From: a virus
Length of the DNA: 28,837 nucleotides
Direction: 5' to 3' (one strand)
Virus record (IMG/VR): IMGVR_UViG_3300024518_002777
Span: 1 to 28,837 of that record
Position 1 is the stretch's first letter. Every line of letters begins with the position of its first letter. Positions 5,126 through 13,252 of this stretch are shown piece after piece. A program made the translations under genes and the position numbers. A model generated the notes under the pieces. That model had not been told where the DNA came from. It saw only the letters and a list, made by a program, of their open reading frames with translations, and searched no databases.

Positions 5126-6801
5126 TGAGAACGCGCATCCAGCACTACAACAAGCGGCTTGAGGCGCTGCGCACCGAGCGCTCTACGTTCGAGTCGCACT
5201 ACAAGGAGCTTTCCGACAACATCCTCGCCGCCAGAGGGCGCTTTCTGACCACGGATCGCAACAAGGGTCACAAGCGCAATACCAAGCAATTCAACAATAC
5301 TGGTAGACGGGCATCACGCTCGCTGTCTGCTGGCATGATGGCGGGTATGTCCTCGCCGGCACGGCCATGGTTCAGGCTCGGCACGCACAACAAGGCGTTG
5401 CGCGAGATTGGCGCGGTGAAGCGCTGGCTTAATGATGTTGAGCGGCTGCTGTTCGCGATCTTTGCTGAATCCAACTTTTACAACACGCTGGCCCAGGTCT
5501 ACAAGGAACTGGGCACGTTTGCGACCGCTCCGATGGCGATCTACGAGAATTTCGAAAATGTCATAAGGTGCCAGCAGTTCACGGTCGGATCATACTTCCT
5601 TGGCGTCAACGGCACGGGCTTTGTAGACTCGTTCTATCGCGAATATCAGCTCAGTGTCGCGCAAGTGGTGAAGCAGTTTGGCTATGAGAATTGCTCAACC
5701 TCGGTGCAAAACAACTGGACAAATGGCACCACCGAGGCGTGGGTCGACATCATCCATGTCATCGAGCCGAACGACAATAGCGACTCTCAATTGACGTTGC
5801 CGCCACCAATGGCCTATCGCTCGGTGTATTACGAGAAATCCGAGACTGAAAAACTTCTGGCTGAGAAGGGCTTCGAAGAATTCCCGATCATGGCCCCGCG
5901 TTGGGAAGTCACCGCGGAGGACGTCTACGGTAACGAGTGTCCCGGTATGACGGCGCTCGGCGATGTCAAACAGCTCCAGATTCAGGAGAAGAAGAAAGCA
6001 CAAGCCCTTGATAAGTTGGTGGACCCGCCACTACAGGCACCCGCGGAGATGCGTGGGCAACGTATATCGCTGATACCGGGCGACACCTCGTACGTCGATC
6101 AGCGTGGGCCGGGCACGGGTATTTCGTCAATTTATGACATCAGCCCTGATTTCAATGCTATCTCGGCCGATATTATGAATACCGAGCATCGCGTCAATCA
6201 GGCGTACTTCGTTGACCTGTTCCTGATGTTCACCAACATTCCCGATCGCGAGCGCGTCACGCAAGAGGAAATAATCAAGAAGCACGAAGAAAAGCTGTTG
6301 ATGCTGGGTCCGATGTTGCAGCGCACACAGACTGAGCTGTTCGATAAGGTCATTGAGCGCACGTTCAATATAGCGCTAAGGTCAGACATCGTGCCTGACG
6401 CACCGCAAGAGCTTGAGAACCAGCAGCTTCGTGTGGAATACATCTCGCCGCTGTTCCAGGCTCAAAAGTCGGTTGCAACGGCGTCGATTGAGCGTTTCTC
6501 AGGGTTTGTGGGGCAACTTGCACAAACGAGCCCAGAGGTGATGGACAAGTTTGATGCCGATCAGGCGGTAGATGAGTACGCAGACGCCATTGGTGTGAAT
6601 CCGAGCATTGTGCTGACAGATGATGAGGTGATGGATATTCGAGCGCAGCGTGAACGCCAGCTCATGGCCCAACAAGCCGCAGCAATGGCCGCGCCAGCCA
6701 AGGATGCCACACAGGCGGTGAAGAACCTTGCTGATGCCGAGCAATCTGACGGTAGCGCACTGGATGGCCTGTCAGGGGCTATCCAACAGGTGAACCAATG
6801 A
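5125..6801 (+). CDS. Portal protein, T7 gp8-type head-tail connector
   Basis: The 558-residue product forms the dodecameric ring at the packaging vertex. Its N-terminal helix RIQHYNKRLEALRTERSTFE, the RRASRSLSAGMMAGMSSPARPWF segment and FAESNFYNTLAQVYKELGTFATAP follow the Head-tail_con family (Pfam PF12236) used by T7-like and BPP-1/epsilon15-like podoviruses. The central PRVEYISPL-type strand is seen as LRVEYISPLFQAQ, and the Ala/Gln-rich C-terminus resembles the portal barrel and tail. Length is close to the epsilon15 portal (about 556 residues, recalled). The start overlaps the previous stop, and ATG 6798 of the next gene overlaps this stop. Confidence 0.93.
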   Translation: MRTRIQHYNKRLEALRTERSTFESHYKELSDNILAARGRFLTTDRNKGHKRNTKQFNNTGRRASRSLSAGMMAGMSSPARPWFRLGTHNKALREIGAVKRWLNDVERLLFAIFAESNFYNTLAQVYKELGTFATAPMAIYENFENVIRCQQFTVGSYFLGVNGTGFVDSFYREYQLSVAQVVKQFGYENCSTSVQNNWTNGTTEAWVDIIHVIEPNDNSDSQLTLPPPMAYRSVYYEKSETEKLLAEKGFEEFPIMAPRWEVTAEDVYGNECPGMTALGDVKQLQIQEKKKAQALDKLVDPPLQAPAEMRGQRISLIPGDTSYVDQRGPGTGISSIYDISPDFNAISADIMNTEHRVNQAYFVDLFLMFTNIPDRERVTQEEIIKKHEEKLLMLGPMLQRTQTELFDKVIERTFNIALRSDIVPDAPQELENQQLRVEYISPLFQAQKSVATASIERFSGFVGQLAQTSPEVMDKFDADQAVDEYADAIGVNPSIVLTDDEVMDIRAQRERQLMAQQAAAMAAPAKDATQAVKNLADAEQSDGSALDGLSGAIQQVNQ

Positions 6802-7112
6802 GTCAGGAAAACATGAGCAAGGCGGAAGAAAAGCGCCAGCGTCAGGAAGCGACGAATGACATCATTGCTGTGATGAACACTGCGCCGGGGCGTCGATATA
6901 TTTGGCGGCTACTTGAAAGCGCCAGGGTGTTCGGTTCATCATACGCGCACCAAAGCAACCAGACATTTTTTCGGGAAGGGCAACGCAACGTGGGACTCGC
7001 AATTTTTACCGCCGTGCTCGCTGCCAGTCCCGAGCTTTTCTTACTGATGCAAAAAGAGCATTATATTTTAGAGACGCCGGACACGCCGGCAGAGGAAACA
7101 TCCAATGACTGA
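6798..7112 (+). CDS. Bbp19-like small head protein
   Basis: The product is 104 residues. The central part GRRYIWRLLESARVFGSSY, then FREGQRNVGLAIFTAVL, matches the Bbp19-like phage domain pattern (Gly-Arg, aromatic/Leu helix, then Gly-x-Arg-Asn/Arg, Ala/Leu helix) found between portal and scaffold genes in BPP-1-like phages. The exact role is not known. The start codon overlaps the portal stop and the gene overlaps the scaffold ATG by 8 bases, which indicates tight translational coupling in the head-assembly cluster. No membrane segment or signal is seen. Confidence 0.75.
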   Translation: MSQENMSKAEEKRQRQEATNDIIAVMNTAPGRRYIWRLLESARVFGSSYAHQSNQTFFREGQRNVGLAIFTAVLAASPELFLLMQKEHYILETPDTPAEETSND

Positions 7113-7728
7113 CGAAGGTATGCAACCAGACGGCTCAGGTGCTACCCCACCAGTAGACGGAACCCCACCAGTAGACGGTACGCCGCCTGTTGATGGAACC
7201 CCAGAGGCTCCGGCCGATGGGACTGTTCTAACTGATGATAAGGGACCGCAAGGAGCACCAGAGACATACGCCGATTTTACTGTGCCCGACGGCATGGAGA
7301 TTAACTCTGACTTACTGGAACAGGCATCGCCTGTTTTCAAAGAGCTTGGCCTTAGCCAAATTCAAAGCCAGCAGTTGGTCAATATGTACGCGACGCAGAT
7401 CCAGGCCGAATCTCAAGCGAATTCGGATTCATACAATCAGACGGTAAAAGGTTGGGTCGATGAGGCCAAAGGTGACACGGAGATCGGCGGGGATGCGTTC
7501 GACGAGAATGTCGGCATCGCCAAACGTGGCATCGATAGCTTCGGCACACCCAAGCTGGTAGAGGTACTGAACCAGACAGGGCTGGGGTCACACCCCGAGT
7601 TCATCAGGCTCTTTACCCGCATCGGCAAAACTATCAAAGAGGATGAGCCAGGCAGTACCGGTGGTGCTACTGGTGATGACCTCACGGGCGCTCAGATTCT
7701 GTATCCAGATTTGATTAAGAGCGCGTGA
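7105..7728 (+). CDS. Capsid scaffolding protein
   Basis: The 207-residue, strongly acidic protein lies just before the major capsid gene, the usual scaffold position. It has a disordered N-terminus with three PPVDGT repeats (residues 15-32) and then YADFTVPDGMEINSDLLEQ, a signature-like start of the helical part in many phage scaffolds. A long helical segment to about residue 175 follows, with a short C-terminal tail that could contact the capsid protein. The chaperone role (guiding procapsid assembly, then leaving) is known for the family and inferred here. ATG 7105 has GAGGAAA upstream. Confidence 0.85.
   Translation: MTDEGMQPDGSGATPPVDGTPPVDGTPPVDGTPEAPADGTVLTDDKGPQGAPETYADFTVPDGMEINSDLLEQASPVFKELGLSQIQSQQLVNMYATQIQAESQANSDSYNQTVKGWVDEAKGDTEIGGDAFDENVGIAKRGIDSFGTPKLVEVLNQTGLGSHPEFIRLFTRIGKTIKEDEPGSTGGATGDDLTGAQILYPDLIKSA
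7147..7200 (+). repeat. Three 18-base repeats encoding PPVDGT
   Basis: Three tandem copies of an 18-base unit encode PPVDGT. The first two copies are nearly identical at the DNA level and the third uses different synonymous codons. They lie in the disordered N-terminus of the scaffold, so copy number could vary without breaking the frame. Confidence 0.9.
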
Positions 7729-7757
7729 TTGTAATGAACTAAACCTGAGGAAAGATA

Positions 7758-8759
7758 ATGGCTACATTAGGAGCTACCTACTTGACCCTTGTTGACCTGT
7801 TCAAACAACAGGAAGGCGATGGAAAGGTCACCGCTCAGATTATCGAAATGCTGGCTGAAACAAACCAGATTCTCGATGACATGGTGGTAATGTCGTGTAA
7901 CAACGGCACCAAGCATCTTACGACCTCTCGCACCGGGCTCCCTGCCGGTACGTGGCGTAGGCTGTATCAAGGCGTTCAGCCAACCAAGTCGGAAGTCCGT
8001 CAGGTAACTGACACGACTGGTATGTTGGAAAGCTGGTCAGAAGTCGATTCAAAGCTGGTGTCATTGTCAGCTAATCCTGGTCAATTCAGGATGAACGAGT
8101 CGGCGGCATTCATCGAAGGCATGTCAAACGACATGGCGAATACGATCTTCTACGGAAATACCGATACCGATCCTGAGCAGTTCATGGGATTTGCACCACG
8201 CTTCAATTCGCTGAGCGCCGAAAATGGCGGTCAGATTATTGATGCTGGCGGCACTGGTTCGGATAACTGTTCGATCTGGTTTGTCGTGTGGGGCGAACGC
8301 ACTTGTCACGGTATCTATCCTGGCAGCGAATCTGCTGGTTTGGGTCGCGCAGACAAGGGCATGGTTACCAAGACGAACTCTGACGGCTCGCTGCTTGACG
8401 TCCATCGTGAGAAATTCACATGGGATCTTGGCCTGAGTGTTCGTGATTGGCGCTATGTGTCTCGCATCGCCAACATCGATAACAGCCTCGCACTGGCTGG
8501 CTCGGTGCAACTTTACGACTTCATGCGCAAAGCGTACTACCAGCTTCAGCAACGCCGGGTTACTGGCGGTCGTGCTGCGATCTACTGCAACACGGACATG
8601 CTGGAAGTGCTGGATGCACTGGCGAGCAACCAAGGTGCCTCAGACAGTTTCGTACGTCTGACCCGCGGCCAGCTCGACGGCAAAGAAGTTGTGAGTTACC
8701 GGGGAATCCCGATCCGTGAATGTGACGCCCTTCTCAACACAGAGGCTCAAATCACGTAG
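7758..8759 (+). CDS. Major capsid protein (Bbp17/epsilon15 gp7-like)
   Basis: The 333-residue product builds the icosahedral shell. It is close to the length of epsilon15 gp7 (335, recalled). Recognisable blocks are an N-terminal helix LTLVDLFKQQEGDGK, then QILDDMVVMSCNNGTKHLTT, GLPAGTWRRLYQGVQPTKS, the IWFVVWGERTCHGIYPGSE strand region, and the FTWDLGLSVRDWRYVSRIAN block near residues 221-240. These match the BPP-1-like capsid family, reported to have a permuted HK97 fold. GAGGAAAG at 7748-7755 gives ATG 7758 a good ribosome site, fitting high expression. The gene is followed by its cement protein in the same transcript. Confidence 0.92.
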   Translation: MATLGATYLTLVDLFKQQEGDGKVTAQIIEMLAETNQILDDMVVMSCNNGTKHLTTSRTGLPAGTWRRLYQGVQPTKSEVRQVTDTTGMLESWSEVDSKLVSLSANPGQFRMNESAAFIEGMSNDMANTIFYGNTDTDPEQFMGFAPRFNSLSAENGGQIIDAGGTGSDNCSIWFVVWGERTCHGIYPGSESAGLGRADKGMVTKTNSDGSLLDVHREKFTWDLGLSVRDWRYVSRIANIDNSLALAGSVQLYDFMRKAYYQLQQRRVTGGRAAIYCNTDMLEVLDALASNQGASDSFVRLTRGQLDGKEVVSYRGIPIRECDALLNTEAQIT

Positions 8760-8787
8760 TCGTGGTTTAGTCAAAGAGGAAATCAAA

Positions 8788-9219
8788 ATGATTCTCGATA
8801 TGCAAAGTTTGTTCTCCGACGATCAGGCTGTCGCTGGCTCAAACGTCGCGTCTACCAATATCATCGATCTTGGTGCTACTGGTACGCCGCCGCTTTCGGC
8901 AACAGCTCTGATCCGTGATATCGGCAAGGGCACTCCAGTTGAAATCCTGATTCAGTGTACTGTCGCGCACGCTGGCACCTCGCCAACGCTCGACGTCACG
9001 CTGGAAATGGATACGACGGATGCGTTTGGTTCTGCAACCACCGTAGGCACGGCCGTTCAAATGGCTGGTGCTGTAGTTGGTGACAGGGCCAGTATTTTCT
9101 TCCTTCCTGAAGGAATTACTGAAAGGTATCTGCGGGTTTTCTACACCGTTGGTGGAACCACGCCGACCATTACGGTTACGGCTGGTATCGCATTGGGCAC
9201 ACAGTCCAATTTCCAATAA
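8788..9219 (+). CDS. Capsid cement protein (Bbp16-like)
   Basis: The product is 143 residues from ATG 8788, which has AGAGGAAA at 8775-8782. It starts MILDMQSLFSDDQAV, contains LIRDIGKGTPVEILIQCT, later FFLPEGITERYLRVFYTVGG, and ends in beta strands. This is the order of the Bbp16 family, the jelly-roll cement protein that locks BPP-1 capsomers; the equivalent in epsilon15 is the gp10 staple. It binds the capsid exterior (family knowledge). It follows the capsid gene by 28 bases and is closed by the terminator at 9233-9263. Its TPTLDVxL and VGGTTPTxT strands resemble those of the protein at 2043-2426. Confidence 0.88.
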   Translation: MILDMQSLFSDDQAVAGSNVASTNIIDLGATGTPPLSATALIRDIGKGTPVEILIQCTVAHAGTSPTLDVTLEMDTTDAFGSATTVGTAVQMAGAVVGDRASIFFLPEGITERYLRVFYTVGGTTPTITVTAGIALGTQSNFQ

Positions 9220-9232
9220 GTAAGTAAGCGGT

Positions 9233-9263
9233 AAGGGGCTTCGGCCCCTTGCTGCTATTTTTT
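9233..9263 (+). terminator. Intrinsic terminator-like hairpin with UUCG loop
   Basis: AAGGGGC (9233-9239), a TTCG loop and GCCCCTT (9244-9250) form a perfect 7-bp stem. T6 follows at 9258-9263 after a 7-base gap. The stable UUCG tetraloop favours folding. The gap before the T-run suggests partial termination, which would raise capsid and cement mRNA relative to the tail genes. Confidence 0.75.
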
Positions 9264-9281
9264 GGCCGAGGGAGAAGCTAA

Positions 9282-9542
9282 GTGGCAAAGTTCAGGGCAA
9301 TAGCAAAGGGTTACTACGGTGACGTAATTCACGATCCCGACACTGACCACCACGTTATTTTTGAGGGGCCAGATGACCTTGAGGGTAGCTGGTTCGTGAA
9401 GGTCGATGACGACACTCCGGTGCAGAAGGTCGCCGAGGTTTCAGAGGAGACGGCTGAGGCCGAGGAGATCCTTGAGACTGAGGCTGATGCTGCGTCTGAT
9501 GATGTTGACATCAATAAAGAAACTGGCGTTGAAACACTGTAA
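9282..9542 (+). CDS. Small acidic head-completion-like protein
   Basis: The product is 86 residues from GTG 9282, which has GGGAGAAGC upstream. It starts (M)AKFRAIAKGYYGDVIHDP, continues with FEGPDDLEGSWFVKVDDD and ends in a very acidic tail rich in Glu, Asp and Ala. The opening (basic, GYY/GFxG, then a G-x-x-x-x-P turn and a GSWF motif) is common in small proteins coded between capsid and connector genes in many tailed phages. Their role is not well defined. The stop shares a base with the next ATG (TAATG). No domain is assigned. Confidence 0.7.
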   Translation: MAKFRAIAKGYYGDVIHDPDTDHHVIFEGPDDLEGSWFVKVDDDTPVQKVAEVSEETAEAEEILETEADAASDDVDINKETGVETL

Positions 9543-10144
9543 TGACCTCGGTTGTCTCCATATGCAACATGGCATTGGGGCGGTTTCGCGGTAGGCAAAT
9601 AGCTGCGCTCACCGACCAATCCGTCGAGGCCAATGCCTGCACGACGTACTACGAGGCGTCGCGTGATCTTGTGCTGGCTGACTTTCCGTGGAATTTTGCC
9701 GGCAAGTCGGCAGTACTGGGGCTACTCAGTGAGGAACCTGAAGAATGGTCTTTTGCGTACGCTTACCCGAGCGACTGTCTGAAGGTTCGCTACCTGCACG
9801 CCGAGAGTAAGCTAAGGCAGAATCAAGACGCCATCGCGTATGACGTCAGCCTGGCATCGGATGACAGCAAGGTTATTGTTACCAATCTCGATCTGGCGCG
9901 CTGTCGCTACACGATGAAACTGACGAACGTGAATCACTTCGATCCGCACTTTGTGACGGCGCTGTCGTGGTATCTGGCGAGCGAGATTGCCATTCCGATA
10001 GCGGGTGTTTCCAAGGGTCAACTGCTTGCCAATCGTGCTGCCGAGGGTTATCGAAATGCCATCAAGGCGGCGTATGCGGCGAATGCTAACGAGAGCGATA
10101 CGGGTCTGCCGCGCGAGCCTGAAACGATAAGAGCCCACCAGTGA
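9542..10144 (+). CDS. Tail tubular protein A (T7 gp11-like adaptor)
   Basis: The product is 200 residues. It starts MTSVVSICNMALGRFRG, followed by an ACTTYYEASRDLVLADFPWNFA helix that is diagnostic of the gp11/tail tubular A family. The middle has PSDCLKVRYL, and the C-terminal helices include FVTALSWYLASEIAIPI. This adaptor ring joins the portal to the tail nozzle (family knowledge). Start ATG 9542 shares a base with the upstream stop. The next start lies one base after the stop, so both tail genes are likely made in step. Confidence 0.9.
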   Translation: MTSVVSICNMALGRFRGRQIAALTDQSVEANACTTYYEASRDLVLADFPWNFAGKSAVLGLLSEEPEEWSFAYAYPSDCLKVRYLHAESKLRQNQDAIAYDVSLASDDSKVIVTNLDLARCRYTMKLTNVNHFDPHFVTALSWYLASEIAIPIAGVSKGQLLANRAAEGYRNAIKAAYAANANESDTGLPREPETIRAHQ

Positions 10145-10145
10145 C

Positions 10146-12242
10146 ATGCCTGAAATCCCACAAAGGAATTTTACGGGCGGCGAGCTAGATCCGGCACTGC
10201 ACGCGCGCTCCGACCTCACCAAATATCGCAACGGTCTTGCGACACTGCGTAACTTCAAGATCCACCCGCAAGGCGGTGTGTCGAATCGTGAGGGCACGGA
10301 GTTTATCTACCCAACCAAGGATTCAAATGCCGTATCGCGGCTAATTCCGTTCGAGTTCAACAAGGATCAGGCGTACGTTCTCGAGTTCGGCAATCTCTAC
10401 ATGCGCGTTTTCAAGGATGGTGGCGCCGTGCTCGATGGTGCCGGGCCGGCGGTTTACGAGCTGGTGACCCCCTATGTGACGGCGGATCTGCCACTACTGA
10501 AGTTCACGCAGTCGGCAGACACCATGACGATCTGCCACCCTGACTATTCCGAGAAGGACCTGACGCGCACCGATCACGATGCGTGGACGTTGAGTGAAAT
10601 ATCCTACGCACCAACGATATCGACGGTTGTTGCCCTGTCTGCTACCGAGGGCGGCAATGGTGGTGGCGATTTTGATAAAACCTACGCTTACGTTGTCACT
10701 GGCGTTAATCCAGATGGCGAAGAATCCTTGCGCAGCAATGTCGTTACGGAAACGACGAAATCTCTGGATGGCACCCATTACGTTGATATCACCTGGGGCG
10801 CTCTGTTCGAAACGCCCGATTATTACAACGTCTACAAGGCCGAGTCTGAAACCTCTGATATCTTTGGCTGGATTGGTGAATCAAACACACTCACCTTTCG
10901 AGACTACAACCTGTTACCTGATATCTCGGACACGGCTGATGCCGATGCTCGCGATCCATTCCCAAGCCTGACTGGAGATGACTTCCCAGGTGTTGTCACG
11001 TACTACCAGCAGCGGCAGATATTCGGTCGCACCAACAACAACCGGCAAACGATCTTCGCCACGCAATCTGGCAACTACAAGTCGATGCGCCGCTCGAGGC
11101 CGACAAAGGCTGATGATTCCATAGAGCGCACCATTGCGGCTCAAACGGTGAACGAGATCCGGCACTTTGTGGAGCTGGACGCACTGCTGATCTTGACCTC
11201 TGGTGGTGAGTGGCGCGTCACAGAAGGTCAGGATGGCGTTATGACACCGGCCTCAGTCGGCTTTCGCCAGCAAACAGATTACGGATCATCCGATGTGCCA
11301 CCGGTAAAGATCGGCAACTCTGCGCTGTTCGTGCAGACAGGCGGTAAGACGGTCAGGGATCTGGCATATACCTTCCAGTCAGACGCCTATGCCGGCAATG
11401 ACCTGTCACTACTTGCCAAGCACCTATTCAAAAACAGGACGGTGAAGGAATGGGCATACGCTCAAGAGCCGGACGGTATCGTTTGGACGGTTATGGACGA
11501 TGGCGAAATGCTGGGCCTGACCTACCAAAAAGAACATCAGGTATTCGGCTGGCACCATCACGACACACAAGGCACGTTCGAGTCGGTCGCGGTGATACCG
11601 GAAAACGATCTCGATGCTGTGTATGTGATCGTGAAACGCACCATCAACGGAGCGACCAAGCGCTATGTCGAGCGCATGAAGCCGCGCGACTGGCTGGTTG
11701 CCGAGGACGCTTTTATCGTTGATTGCGGGCTCACCTATGACAGTACGCCGGCGACGACAATCTCTGGCCTGGATCATCTTGAGGGCATGGTGGTAGTAGC
11801 ACTGGCTGACGGCAATGTGGTTACAGCCGACGACTCGGGAACTCCCCTAACCGTTTCAAGTGGCGCTATCACATTGCCGACCTCAGCGAGCAAGGTGCAT
11901 ATCGGGCTATCGTACACTTCAGATTTTGAAACGCTGGACGTTGATCCGGTGCAGTCAATCATTCAGCGCGATGCGTTCCGCGGCAAGCCCCTGAATGTCG
12001 GTGAGGTCATTGTCAAGGTGAAGGACTCGCGCGGCGGCTACATTGGGCCCGATGAGACAATGTTGAACGATCTGCCATCGCGTGAGGTTAGCGACAGCTA
12101 CGATCCGCTGGCCTTACAGACGACTGAGTACAGGGTATCGCTTGAGGAGGACTGGACATCGAACGGCAAAGTTTTCATACGTCAGACTGATCCACTGCCA
12201 ATGACGATCCTGGCAGTGATACCAGACGTCGATGTCGGCTGA
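10146..12242 (+). CDS. Tail nozzle protein (T7 gp12-like, tail tubular B)
   Basis: The 698-residue product forms the lower tail tube through which DNA exits. The start MPEIPQRNFTGGELDPALHA, then RSDLTKYRNGLATLRNFKIH and GGVSNREGTEF, is the hallmark opening of podoviral nozzle-type proteins. An Ig/fibronectin-like insert lies at about residues 150-250 (KTYAYVVTGVNPDGEE to NVYKAES). Further beta-rich propeller-like repeats include GKTVRDLAYTFQSDAY and VFGWHHHDTQGTFESVAVIP, and the end is a short beta domain. Length is near T7 gp12 (794) but shorter. The stop lies 11 bases inside the next gene. Confidence 0.88.
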   Translation: MPEIPQRNFTGGELDPALHARSDLTKYRNGLATLRNFKIHPQGGVSNREGTEFIYPTKDSNAVSRLIPFEFNKDQAYVLEFGNLYMRVFKDGGAVLDGAGPAVYELVTPYVTADLPLLKFTQSADTMTICHPDYSEKDLTRTDHDAWTLSEISYAPTISTVVALSATEGGNGGGDFDKTYAYVVTGVNPDGEESLRSNVVTETTKSLDGTHYVDITWGALFETPDYYNVYKAESETSDIFGWIGESNTLTFRDYNLLPDISDTADADARDPFPSLTGDDFPGVVTYYQQRQIFGRTNNNRQTIFATQSGNYKSMRRSRPTKADDSIERTIAAQTVNEIRHFVELDALLILTSGGEWRVTEGQDGVMTPASVGFRQQTDYGSSDVPPVKIGNSALFVQTGGKTVRDLAYTFQSDAYAGNDLSLLAKHLFKNRTVKEWAYAQEPDGIVWTVMDDGEMLGLTYQKEHQVFGWHHHDTQGTFESVAVIPENDLDAVYVIVKRTINGATKRYVERMKPRDWLVAEDAFIVDCGLTYDSTPATTISGLDHLEGMVVVALADGNVVTADDSGTPLTVSSGAITLPTSASKVHIGLSYTSDFETLDVDPVQSIIQRDAFRGKPLNVGEVIVKVKDSRGGYIGPDETMLNDLPSREVSDSYDPLALQTTEYRVSLEEDWTSNGKVFIRQTDPLPMTILAVIPDVDVG

Positions 12243-12696
12243 TGTCGTCAATGCAACGTGGGAGCATATCGAGCCGATAGCATCGAACATGCGTGAGGCT
12301 GATGTGATTGAGGTTTGGTTGTCGTCACACCGGACGCCACACCAAGCGATGAAGGAAGCATTTGAAGTGTCGGTAAAGGCTTGGACGATCATGGAGGACG
12401 GCGTGCCCATTGGCATGTTTGGTGTATCCTCGGTGTCAGTGCTTGGCACGACAGGGATACCGTGGCTACTTGGGACAGATGGAATGCTAAAAATTAAACG
12501 TCAGTTTGTCCGCGAGTCCGCGAAATATCTGCGTGCGTCGCACAAACTGTATCCGCGGCTGGCTAACTTTGTTCATGCGAACAATGCGGAAAGTCTGCGC
12601 TGGCTGATGTGGCTTGGATTCGATTTTTCTGGGCCGGTAAAGGCTGGCCCTGACGGTGCCGAGTTCTACAAATTCGAGAGGGTATCCGATGTGTGA
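12232..12696 (+). CDS. GNAT-fold internal virion protein (T7 gp13-like, DUF2833)
   Basis: The product is 154 residues. Strand-helix blocks ADVIEVWLSSHRTPHQAM, AWTIMEDGVPIGMFGV and a late helix with FVHANNAESLRWLMWLGFDF give an acetyltransferase (GNAT) layout typical of the T7 gp13/DUF2833 family. The usual acetyl-CoA loop (RxxGxG/A) is not clear, and T7 gp13 is needed for virion assembly, so a structural rather than enzymatic role is likely. The final FYKFERV strand is also family-like. ATG 12232 overlaps the nozzle gene by 11 bases, and the gene overlaps the next by 8 bases, an order matching T7 genes 12-13-14. Confidence 0.78.
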   Translation: MSADVVNATWEHIEPIASNMREADVIEVWLSSHRTPHQAMKEAFEVSVKAWTIMEDGVPIGMFGVSSVSVLGTTGIPWLLGTDGMLKIKRQFVRESAKYLRASHKLYPRLANFVHANNAESLRWLMWLGFDFSGPVKAGPDGAEFYKFERVSDV

Positions 12697-13249
12697 ACCG
12701 ACTACCTGGATAATGATCGGCGGCATGGTGCTCAGTGCCGTCGGTCAGCAACAGCAAGGGCAGGCATCGAAAAAGGCGGCTGAGGCGAACGCTAAAGTGC
12801 AGCTATTTCTGGCTGAAGATGCCGAGGCTCGCGGTGAGGCTGATGTAGCGAGCCAGAAGCGCGTAACTGAGGCGGCGAAGGGTTCACAGGTGGCGAAATT
12901 CGGTGCCAGTGGTGCCGAGATCAATACCGGCAGCTCGCTGGAAATCATTGCCGACACAGAGGAGTTCGGCAAGCTCGATGAACTGCGTATCAGGAGCAAT
13001 GCCGAGCGTGAGGCGTATGCCTACCGGTCTGCGGCGGCGATTGGTCAATCGGCGGGTATCAACGCAGCGCGCAGCGCGAATTTAACGGCACTGGGCACGG
13101 TTCTAGGCGGTGCCAGCACAGTGTCTGGAAAATGGCAGGTGTTCAGGGCCGACAATCCTGGTAGCACATGGCGCGACTTCTTGGGCAACAATGCCGTCAG
13201 TCGGGACTTCCAAGGGCGCGTAATTCGAAATACACCGCTGACTGGATAG
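12689..13249 (+). CDS. Internal virion protein B (T7 gp14-like)
   Basis: The 186-residue product starts MCEPTTWIMIGGMVLSAVGQ with a hydrophobic segment. A long Ala/Glu/Gln helix follows (KKAAEANAKVQLFLAEDAEA and EINTGSSLEIIADTEEFGKL). This is the layout of gp14-type ejection proteins, which enter the outer membrane at infection (family knowledge). I chose ATG 12689 in the ATGTGTGA overlap with the previous stop, with GAGAGGG at 12676-12682. The middle repeats the sequence feature GAS/GAE, common in these proteins. It is the first of three successive genes that match the gp14-gp15-gp16 ejection set by order. Confidence 0.8.
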   Translation: MCEPTTWIMIGGMVLSAVGQQQQGQASKKAAEANAKVQLFLAEDAEARGEADVASQKRVTEAAKGSQVAKFGASGAEINTGSSLEIIADTEEFGKLDELRIRSNAEREAYAYRSAAAIGQSAGINAARSANLTALGTVLGGASTVSGKWQVFRADNPGSTWRDFLGNNAVSRDFQGRVIRNTPLTG

Positions 13250-13252
13250 ATA

